64,000 nt of DNA, from positions 62,001-126,000 of the forward strand of contig NZ_JQKD01000015.1 in the NCBI RefSeq assembly GCF_000745855.1, in the 5' to 3' direction. The notes beneath the pieces were generated by a model. That model was given only the letters and a program-made list of their open reading frames with translations, did no database searches and was not told the DNA's origin. The DNA is from Xenophilus azovorans DSM 13620 (GTDB lineage: Bacteria > Pseudomonadota > Gammaproteobacteria > Burkholderiales > Burkholderiaceae_C). Shown in pieces: positions 18,206-24,950 of this stretch. The stretch's first letter is position 1. Every line of letters starts with the position of its first letter. Position numbers and translations under genes: made by a program.

Positions 18206-18556
18206 CTATCCCGAAGCGGCGGACTTGCTGGCTGCCACGCGCAGCCGGCGCTGCACGGATGAACGTGCCTCGACGGTTGGCGTGATCCTGGAGACGGACG
18301 CGGATGGAAGCCTCGCCACGGGCTGCAGGCCCGCGCCCCCGGGCAGGCTGCCCGAAGCCGCTTCGCGGATGGCCCGCTCCAGGTCCAGGTACATCTGCTC
18401 GGACAGATCCTTTTCCTGCTGCTGGAACAGGCTCAGCAACTGGCCGGTGCGCCTTTGCATCTGCTGGATCGATTCGTTCATCCGGTTCAGGTCCGCCCGC
18501 AGCTCCAGCAGAAACACCCGCAGTTGCTGCATGTCCCGTGCGACGTGGCGGCTCAT
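18206..18556 (-). CDS. Small coiled-coil protein co-translated with the EAL protein
   Basis: This 116-aa protein was not recognised. Residues about 9-65 form a long charged and Gln-rich helix with heptad spacing (MQQLRVFLLELRADLNRMNE, then LLSLFQQQEKDLSEQ). A predicted disordered basic tail follows. There is no signal peptide or membrane segment. Its ATG overlaps the stop of the EAL gene as ATGA, so the two are made together. It is a likely partner of the degenerate EAL protein, which is inference. The HfaA-like gene follows 117 bases downstream. Confidence 0.7.
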   Translation of the reverse strand: MSRHVARDMQQLRVFLLELRADLNRMNESIQQMQRRTGQLLSLFQQQEKDLSEQMYLDLERAIREAASGSLPGGAGLQPVARLPSASVSRITPTVEARSSVQRRLRVAASKSAASG

Positions 18557-19914
18557 CCTGCGATCCCCCACGCAGCGACATAGGGCGGATGGCGCACGGC
18601 CGTGTCCGCGCGTGCGGCCGAGGAAGTGATCCACTTGTCCTCCGGCTTCTGGGCGAAGGCCTTGGCGGGATCGAACTGGGCCCCGTTCACGAAGCGACCG
18701 CACATCCAGCGCGCGCCGGCGCGCAGCGCGTACGAGTAGTCGCTCTCGGTCTCGATGCCGGCCACCACGATCTGCTCGGCCAGATGCGAGCAGATGCGGA
18801 TCATGTCGCGCAGTGCGCGCCTGGCCTCCGCGCCGTGCCGGCTGCGAAGGACGAAGTTGTCGTCCAGCAGGAGCGTCTGCGGCCCGCAGGCCTGCAGGCC
18901 CTCGAGGTTGATCGGCCCGCTGCCGAAGCCCGCCATCGCGATGCGCGCGCCGCGCTCGCGCACGGCGGTGCAGAAGGAGCGCGCCGAATCCAGCGAGGGC
19001 AGCGGCGCACGCCCGGAGATCTCCAGCGTGAACCGGCTCGCCGCGGCGGGGTTCGCAGCCAGCAGCGCCAGCAGCTTCGACCAGTAGTGGTCGTGCTGGA
19101 CGCTCAGGGACGAGATGCGGCATGCCAGGCGCAGGGACGGATCGCGCAGCAGCCGGCCGAAGACCTGCAGCGCCTGGCTGCGGTCGAGGATGCGGGTCAG
19201 GCCGAGGCGCTCCATCGAAGGCATGAACACTTCCGGCGACGACAGGTGGATGTCCGCATCGCCGACCGTCGGGCTTGCCACGCCCCGCCAATAGAGCACG
19301 TTGACCGGCGAGTAGGGGCTGATCACGCCCTGCCATTCGCAGCCGACGAGGTCGCTCGAGTGCGCCTGCGCGACCGCGGCGGCGATCTTCATGTCGGCCT
19401 GGAAGCGGTCCGGGTAGCCGCGCCACATCGGCGTGCAGGCCACCGGGTTCGATGCCGAGGCGTAGAGGACATAACCGGCCTCGTCCGCCGTCAGCGCGCG
19501 CGGCTGCTCGGCGTACAGCGCCGTCCAGCCGGCATGCAGCGCGGGCACGAACGGCTTGCCGTCGCCGCCCACGCGCATCGGCTGCGTCGCGGCATGCACC
19601 ATCAACTGCTCCAGCACGTCGTCGTCATGTGCCTCGGACACCGGCAGCCAGAGCACCAGGCAGTCGTCGCCCACGCGCACCACCTGCCGCTGCGGGTCGT
19701 CGGTGAACGCTGCGAGCCGCTCGAGGATCTGCGCACTGAACTCGGACGCGATCCGGTGGCCGCAGGCTTCGCGTACGCGCGCCAGGTTGCCCATGCAGAC
19801 GAAGGCGCTGCGGTATGTGGTGTGCTCGCGGGCCGCCGGCGCGCTTGCGGCAAGAGCTGTTTCCATCTGTTGCATGAAACGAATGCTAGGTAGCCACTTT
19901 CGTTTACGCAGCAT
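18553..19914 (-). CDS. Degenerate GGDEF/EAL-domain protein (probably non-catalytic)
   Basis: This 453-aa cytoplasmic protein has a GGDEF-like remnant (residues about 30-140, RVGDDCLVLWLP in place of the GGDEF loop) and a C-terminal EAL fold (about 170-440). The EAL signature reads VLYWRG, and the paired Asp motif of active enzymes (DDFG) reads AGFGSG. One Glu is kept in TLEISGR and another in VVAGIETESD. Loss of the EAL Glu and the DD pair predicts no phosphodiesterase activity. It probably acts as a c-di-GMP sensor or protein-protein regulator of the adhesin genes. ATG 19914 gives the longest form. The ATG at 19875 is conserved in the truncated copy at 10803 and is an alternative. Confidence 0.75.
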   Translation of the reverse strand: MLRKRKWLPSIRFMQQMETALAASAPAAREHTTYRSAFVCMGNLARVREACGHRIASEFSAQILERLAAFTDDPQRQVVRVGDDCLVLWLPVSEAHDDDVLEQLMVHAATQPMRVGGDGKPFVPALHAGWTALYAEQPRALTADEAGYVLYASASNPVACTPMWRGYPDRFQADMKIAAAVAQAHSSDLVGCEWQGVISPYSPVNVLYWRGVASPTVGDADIHLSSPEVFMPSMERLGLTRILDRSQALQVFGRLLRDPSLRLACRISSLSVQHDHYWSKLLALLAANPAAASRFTLEISGRAPLPSLDSARSFCTAVRERGARIAMAGFGSGPINLEGLQACGPQTLLLDDNFVLRSRHGAEARRALRDMIRICSHLAEQIVVAGIETESDYSYALRAGARWMCGRFVNGAQFDPAKAFAQKPEDKWITSSAARADTAVRHPPYVAAWGIAG

Positions 19915-19929
19915 TTGGTTCTAGGCAGT

Positions 19930-19945
19930 TGTCATCCGAATAACA
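19930..19945. promoter_or_regulatory. Crp/Fnr-type operator, copy 3 (upstream of EAL gene)
   Basis: TGTCATCCGAATAACA matches the local palindrome. As at copy 2, a TAGCAT hexamer on the minus strand (19888-19883) would give a start point about 61 bases from the operator centre. The whole segment from here to the gene start is duplicated at 10.80-10.87 kb. Confidence 0.6.
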
Positions 19946-20107
19946 GCGCGACTGAAAAACACCCGATGCGGCGGCATTCACACACAGATGGCGGGTCTCG
20001 CTGCACCGCACGAACTGCCCGTGCTCTTGTATATGTACGGAAGCACTACAAACCGCTGTGCTGGTCCGACATGCATCCACCGCGGCGCCATGCTCTTTCA
20101 CGCGAAC

Positions 20108-20123
20108 TGTCATCGGGATGACA
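20108..20123. promoter_or_regulatory. Crp/Fnr-type operator, copy 4 (upstream of lipoprotein gene)
   Basis: TGTCATCGGGATGACA is the most symmetric in its outer half-sites, TGTCA-N6-TGACA. A CTATCC hexamer at 20165-20170 is placed for a class I promoter reading rightward into the lipoprotein gene at 20210. Confidence 0.6.
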
Positions 20124-20209
20124 GGGACCGCCAGATAGGCAGGTAACAGCAGGCAACCACGCTCCCTATCCTCAAGATTCCCTTGTGATCCCCTGGAGGA
20201 GAGAGTCCG

Positions 20210-21730
20210 ATGCATGTTGAATTCCGTTGGAGCTGGCCGGCCCTGGCCGTGGCTGCCCTGATTGCCGGCTGCGGTGGCGGCGGCGGAGGTGGCGGCGGCC
20301 TGCCGCTCATCGTTCCCCCGCCCGCTCCCGCGCCTGCGCCCGCACCCTCTCCTGCCCCGGCGCCCGCGCTCAAGGGCAGCACGACGCTGCCCGGCGCCGA
20401 AGTCACCGCCTTCTGCGCCCGCGGCCCTGTCGCCTCGGCCACGGCGGACCAGGACGGCCACTGGAGCCTGTCGCTGGAGGAACAGGCCCTGCCCTGCCTG
20501 GTGCGCGCCACGGCAGCGAGCGGCATGACGCTCAAGGCAGGCGGCGATGCCGCCCCGCCGCCGCCCGACGCGCTGTACACCGTGGCCACCGATGCGAAGA
20601 AGGAAGCGGCCATCAATCCGCTGACGGACCTTCTCGTCACCCTGGCCGCCGGCCAGTCGCCTGCCGCATGGCTCGAACTCCATCAAGGCAGCCTGGCGCA
20701 GGCCCTGGCCGAACTCGGGGAGGCGCTGCCCGCCGCCGCCACCGAGCTGAAGACGCTGCTCACCGCGGCCGGCTACGAACTGGAAGGCGATCTCGCCGAC
20801 GCCTTCGATGCCGATGCGGCGACGCGCTTCGACGCCTTCTTCGCAGCGCTGGAAGTGTCGCTGAGCAATGCCGGCATGGGCTATGCGCAGTTCGCGGAAG
20901 CGCTCGGCGATCCCGACGCCTCCCCCACCGCGCTGCCCTTCACGCGGACGTGGACGAATGCAGACGTGGAGGCCATGCCGCAGCTCAACCAGGCCTCGCT
21001 GTCCATCGCGCACGGCGTGCTGTCCATGAGCACGAGCACTGGATCGGCGGCGCCCGTCGGCGCCTTCGTGGGCGGCGGCACCGGCAACAAGGCCGTGCTG
21101 CAGTTGCCGGGCTTCCACGGCCTGAAGGTGCGGGACTTCAAGAACATCAAGATCGAGATGCAGCCCGATCCCGGCTACGTCCATACGCAGTACCTTCCCT
21201 ACATCGCCTTCGACTTCGTCATCGACATGCAGTGCGGCCAGCCGCCGCTGGGCGCCGATGCGAGCATCGCCGATGCGCGCGTGCGCTACCGCACGGTCAC
21301 CTACGACACGTACTACCAGTTCCTGCAGCCGGGCGGACAGCACTACGGCGAACTCACCCCCGGGCAGTTCTCCACCGTGGTCATCACGCCGCAGACGCCT
21401 GGCTGGCGCTCTTCCCCCGGCGCGCCGATCGGCGGCACCGACGTCAGCGGCAGCGAAACGGGCGGCACGCCGCTGGACGTGGCCGCGCTGCCGGCGGAGG
21501 CCTGCTTCGCGGACGCCGCGCCCGCCGACGGCGGCATGTTCCGCGACAAGGAGGCCATGCCGGCCTGCGACACGGCTGCGGGACTGGACACCAAGGCGCC
21601 GGCAGCATGCGGTGCGCCCTATCGGGGCGCCTATCTCTTCCTGGGAAGCAGCAGCAATCAGGCTCCATCGACCTGGCAGGTGCGAGCGCTGCGGTACAAC
21701 GACGGCGTGAGAACTTTCGCCTTCGAGTGA
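20210..21730 (+). CDS. Secreted lipoprotein with poly-Gly and Pro-Ala linkers
   Basis: This 506-aa protein has a lipoprotein signal (ALIAGC, Cys about residue 23). A run of Gly follows, then a Pro-Ala repeat linker (residues about 32-55) that would lift the body away from the membrane. A small beta domain after the linker (TLPGAEVTAFC, DGHWSLSL, LVRATA) resembles carboxypeptidase-regulatory folds. The main body has paired Cys (MQCGQPP, EACFAD, PACDTAA, PAACGAP), which suggests disulphides. I do not recognise a catalytic motif. The start has a strong GGAGGAGAG ribosome site and a local operator copy lies 87 bases upstream, so it probably belongs to the adhesion regulon. Confidence 0.75.
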   Translation: MHVEFRWSWPALAVAALIAGCGGGGGGGGGLPLIVPPPAPAPAPAPSPAPAPALKGSTTLPGAEVTAFCARGPVASATADQDGHWSLSLEEQALPCLVRATAASGMTLKAGGDAAPPPPDALYTVATDAKKEAAINPLTDLLVTLAAGQSPAAWLELHQGSLAQALAELGEALPAAATELKTLLTAAGYELEGDLADAFDADAATRFDAFFAALEVSLSNAGMGYAQFAEALGDPDASPTALPFTRTWTNADVEAMPQLNQASLSIAHGVLSMSTSTGSAAPVGAFVGGGTGNKAVLQLPGFHGLKVRDFKNIKIEMQPDPGYVHTQYLPYIAFDFVIDMQCGQPPLGADASIADARVRYRTVTYDTYYQFLQPGGQHYGELTPGQFSTVVITPQTPGWRSSPGAPIGGTDVSGSETGGTPLDVAALPAEACFADAAPADGGMFRDKEAMPACDTAAGLDTKAPAACGAPYRGAYLFLGSSSNQAPSTWQVRALRYNDGVRTFAFE

Positions 21731-21984
21731 GCCGCAGGGCCCCGGGAGCGCCGTCGCCGCGCCGGGGCCTTCAGCCGGGCCGGGTCCGTGGAGATGCGGC
21801 CTGCGCCGCCCGTCACGGGCGCCCGCGTGCGACCGGGCCATGCCGCCGAAGCGGCCTGGCGCGCGACGGCCGCAGGGAGAGCGGCGCTGGGAGACAATGA
21901 CTGCCCATCGAGAGAATCGCTGCCGCCGTGGGCTTTTCCGGCGCCGCCGCCGACCCGTCGCACGCGTTGTCCGCCTGAAGTCCC

Positions 21985-23859
21985 ATGAGCCACGTCCTCG
22001 CGCTCGTCGCCGTACTGCGGCTTGGCATGCGTTCCTGGTTCAGCCGCTGCCCGCGCCGGCAGCCGCCCGCCGCGCCGCGCGTGGCGGTGCTCTGGCTGGC
22101 CCTGCTGGGCGGCCTGGCCCTCGCGCCGCATGCCATCGCGGATGCGTCCGGCGATGGGCCGCACGTGGCGCGCCTGCAGGCATTGCCCGGCGGCCAGCCG
22201 CTGGCCAGCAAGCTCCAGTACTTCGAGGATGCCGGCCGCCCGCTCGCCATCGCCGACGTCCTCGGCGCGCGGCAGCAGGCGCGCTTCGCCCTCGCCGACG
22301 ATCCCCTGGTGGGCAAGGAGGCCGACCGCGTGCTGTGGTTCAAGCTGACGCTGCAGCTCGACCGGCCGCAGGACGCCGGGCGCGAATGGGCGCTGGTGGT
22401 GCCCACCGTGTCCACGCACGACCTGCAGTTCTACGGCCCCTTCGACCGGAACCGGCGTGCCATCGCGCCACCGGTGACCACGGGCATGCGCCATCCGTGG
22501 AGCACGCGCCCGCTGAGTTCCGAGCAGATGGCGTGGCGCTTCCAGTTGCCCGACCAGCAGCCCTACACCGTCTACTTCCGCGTCGATTCCACGTTCGCGC
22601 GCATCTACGACGTCCGGGCCTGGGACCCGGTCGACTACCTCCAGGCGACGCAGGACAAGCGCATGTTCGACGGCATCAGCTACGGCGTGCTGCTCGGCCT
22701 CGTGGTGTTCGGCCTGGTGCTGCTGCTGGTGTTCGGCGAGCCGCTGCACCTGTACTACCTGCTGTCCTGCGCGTGCGCGCTGCTGGCCATCGCCGGCTTC
22801 AACGGACACACGCTGCGCTATCCGTTCGCGGACTGGCCCGCGGCGGCGAGCGCTGCCTACACGGTGGCGCCCGGGCTCTGGGCGATCTGCAAGCTGCAGT
22901 TCGGCCGCCATCTCCTGCGCCTGCAGCACTACGCGCCGCGCCTGGATGCCGTCGTGCGCTGGATGGCCTGGCTGCTCGCCGCGGCGGTCGTCTACGCGCT
23001 GTGGGGCTCCCATCCGCTGCTGATGTTCCGGCTGGTCCAGGTCTCCGTCGTCGCCTCCACCGTCGTCCTGGTGGCGGGCGCGGCGATGGCGGTGCGCCGC
23101 CGCTACTGGCCGGCGGTGCTGTACTGCATCGGCGTGGCCGTCCTGCTGGCGGGCATCTCGGCCATCGTCGTGGCCAGTTGGGGCTGGGTGGCCTGGGCGC
23201 CCAGCCAGATGAACGTGACGCAGGCCGCGCTGGTGGCCGAACTGGTCGTCTTCGCCATCGCCATGGCTTCGCGCCTGCGGCTGGTGCTGCGCTCCGAGCA
23301 GGCCCTTGCGGTGCGGACCCAGCAACTGGTGGCCGCGCTGGGCACGGATGCGCTGACCGGGGCGGCGAGCCGTTCGGGCCTGCAGAGCAAGGCGGACGAA
23401 TGGCTGGCGCAGCAGCGTCCCTTCGCCCTGCTGCTGTTCGATCTCGACGGCTTCAAGACCGTCAACGACCGGCACGGCCACGCCGCGGGCGATGCCGTGC
23501 TGGCCGAGCTCACCGCCAGGCTGCGGCGCCAGCTCGGCCCGGACGACCTGGTGGCCCGCCTGGGAGGCGACGAGTTCGCCGTGCTGGTGCCGGGGCGGCA
23601 CGCCGAACCGGCGCTGGCGGGGCTGGCCACCCGACTGATCGGCGCCGCGGACTCGCCGATCGACTACGAGGGCCGCGCCCTGCAGGTCGGCATGAGCGTG
23701 GGCATTGCCCGCCATCCCGGCGACGGGAACAGCCTCGCCATGCTGCTGCGGGCGGCGGACGCCGCCATGTACCAGAGCAAGCAGCGGCGCGAGGGGCCGG
23801 CCTACAGCTTCGCCGGCGGCGCGGCGCACGATCCGACAGGCAACCGGCAGGCCGTGTGA
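21985..23859 (+). CDS. Membrane diguanylate cyclase with 7TMR-DISM sensor
   Basis: This 624-aa protein has an N-terminal signal or membrane segment and a periplasmic 7TMR-DISM extracellular domain (residues about 60-210). Seven membrane helices follow (about 225-430, beginning YGVLLGLVVFGLVLLLVFG). The C-terminal GGDEF domain (about 445-605) has DALTGAASRSG, the metal Asp in FDLDGFKTVND and an intact GGDEF loop (RLGGDEFAVLV). It should make c-di-GMP in response to an external signal. No classical RxxD inhibitory site is obvious before the loop. Its place beside a degenerate EAL protein and adhesin genes fits a c-di-GMP adhesion switch. An alternative start is ATG 22027. Confidence 0.88.
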   Translation: MSHVLALVAVLRLGMRSWFSRCPRRQPPAAPRVAVLWLALLGGLALAPHAIADASGDGPHVARLQALPGGQPLASKLQYFEDAGRPLAIADVLGARQQARFALADDPLVGKEADRVLWFKLTLQLDRPQDAGREWALVVPTVSTHDLQFYGPFDRNRRAIAPPVTTGMRHPWSTRPLSSEQMAWRFQLPDQQPYTVYFRVDSTFARIYDVRAWDPVDYLQATQDKRMFDGISYGVLLGLVVFGLVLLLVFGEPLHLYYLLSCACALLAIAGFNGHTLRYPFADWPAAASAAYTVAPGLWAICKLQFGRHLLRLQHYAPRLDAVVRWMAWLLAAAVVYALWGSHPLLMFRLVQVSVVASTVVLVAGAAMAVRRRYWPAVLYCIGVAVLLAGISAIVVASWGWVAWAPSQMNVTQAALVAELVVFAIAMASRLRLVLRSEQALAVRTQQLVAALGTDALTGAASRSGLQSKADEWLAQQRPFALLLFDLDGFKTVNDRHGHAAGDAVLAELTARLRRQLGPDDLVARLGGDEFAVLVPGRHAEPALAGLATRLIGAADSPIDYEGRALQVGMSVGIARHPGDGNSLAMLLRAADAAMYQSKQRREGPAYSFAGGAAHDPTGNRQAV

Positions 23860-23932
23860 AAGGCTGGCCTTCGACACCCCCGCGGTCTCCGGGCATCACC
23901 CGGGCTCGCCCCGCGGGCGCTGAGAGCCTGCC

Positions 23933-24169
23933 CTACGCGCCGCGATGCCGCGAGACGTATTCGGCGATCCAGTCCTCGGCTTCACGCCGAAGCGCCAGGT
24001 GCGCGCCTTCGCCCTCGCGGTCCGATGAGGCATGGACGATCCTGCACAGGGTGATGTGATGGAGCGCGATGGTGGCCACCAGGGTATCGCCGATGCCCTC
24101 GTCGATTTCCACCGTCCATCCGGGCTCGAGTTCGCGCGGCGTTCGGTGTCTCCTTTTCCAGAATTGCAT
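23933..24169 (-). CDS. Small hypothetical protein (78 aa)
   Basis: This was not recognised. The 78-aa product begins MQFWKRRHRT and has a mixed alpha-beta pattern (GWTVEIDEGIGDTLVATIAL, then HLALRREAEDWIAEYV). It has no signal peptide or membrane helix. Amphipathic spacing and few rare residues suggest real coding. It is convergent with the diguanylate cyclase gene. Confidence 0.55.
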   Translation of the reverse strand: MQFWKRRHRTPRELEPGWTVEIDEGIGDTLVATIALHHITLCRIVHASSDREGEGAHLALRREAEDWIAEYVSRHRGA

Positions 24170-24288
24170 GCGGCGCCACCGTCACGCCGGCTGCTGCAGG
24201 GCGGTGCCGGACGGCGCCACGCAGCCGATGAAGATCCGCAGCAGGGAAGGCGAGACGCGATCGAGCTGACTGCGCGGCCTCATGTCCC

Positions 24289-24462
24289 TCACCCTGGCGT
24301 GATGCTCGGATGGTCGGGGTTGGGGCGATCGCCCGGCTCCAGCTCGTCCGGCGTGTCGGGTGGTTCTTTCTCGTGAGGCCTCGGATCCGGCCGGGGCGGT
24401 GCAGGCGGGCTCTCGCCTGGCTGGATCAGCGTCGGGTCGGGGTCATCGGGATCGGTTGCCAT
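24289..24462 (-). CDS. Small Pro/Asp-rich hypothetical protein (57 aa)
   Basis: This 57-aa, strongly acidic, Pro- and Asp-rich protein (PDDPDPT, DTPDELEPGDRPNPDHP) is probably disordered. Similar short Pro/Asp proteins are common in Comamonadaceae, which is recall and not a search. No function can be given. The alternative reading frames here are longer but look non-coding. Confidence 0.5.
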   Translation of the reverse strand: MATDPDDPDPTLIQPGESPPAPPRPDPRPHEKEPPDTPDELEPGDRPNPDHPSITPG

Positions 24463-24637
24463 AGACGTTCTCCATGCTGAAGCAGCCGGCGGATCTGCGC
24501 TGTCCGAGACCCGCCGAGCGGCCAGTGTGCCGGCGCGAGCGTTCGGCTCTTTGTAGGCGGCTGCGCCCTTCGGGCCGCTGGTCCCGGCCCACCGCACGGT
24601 GGGCATCCGGCGGTGCCGGGGTGCTTGCCGCGACGCG

Positions 24638-24868
24638 TCAGGCGCGGCCGGCCGGGGCCCGGGCCCTCTCGGCGGCGGGGCCATGCCGCAGCAGCGTCCG
24701 CACGGCATCGGGCGAAGGGCCCACACGCTGCACCGCCTCGCGCAGCACGGCCTCGGTGACGCCGAACCGGCCCATCCAGATGCTGACGTCGTCGTGCACC
24801 TCCAGGTCGATGCGGTCGGGGCGCGTCAGGCGGATGTAGGGGAACACGTCGTGGATCGGGGTGGGCAT
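24638..24868 (-). CDS. DUF3606-type small protein
   Basis: This 76-aa protein has the DUF3606 pattern: a short beta segment with an Asp (IDLEVHDD), the WMGRFGVTEAVLREAVQRVG helix-turn-helix-like core and AVRTLL. Proteins of this family are small, often stress-associated and uncharacterised. The ATG at 24868 is the first that keeps the domain intact. It lies just downstream of the trehalose genes on the same strand but is separated by 82 bases. Confidence 0.7.
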   Translation of the reverse strand: MPTPIHDVFPYIRLTRPDRIDLEVHDDVSIWMGRFGVTEAVLREAVQRVGPSPDAVRTLLRHGPAAERARAPAGRA

Positions 24869-24950
24869 GGTCTTGTCTCCTGCAGCCATGCTGAGCGCCC
24901 GGCCGGGCCGCCGGCACAAGCCGGAATCGCTGCGCCGCGTCGGTCCCGGC

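Noticed and set aside
21658-23877. 739-codon minus-strand frame opposite the diguanylate cyclase
   Set aside because: The plus strand has an intact GGDEF protein with seven helices. The minus frame is His/Arg/Gln-rich shadow.
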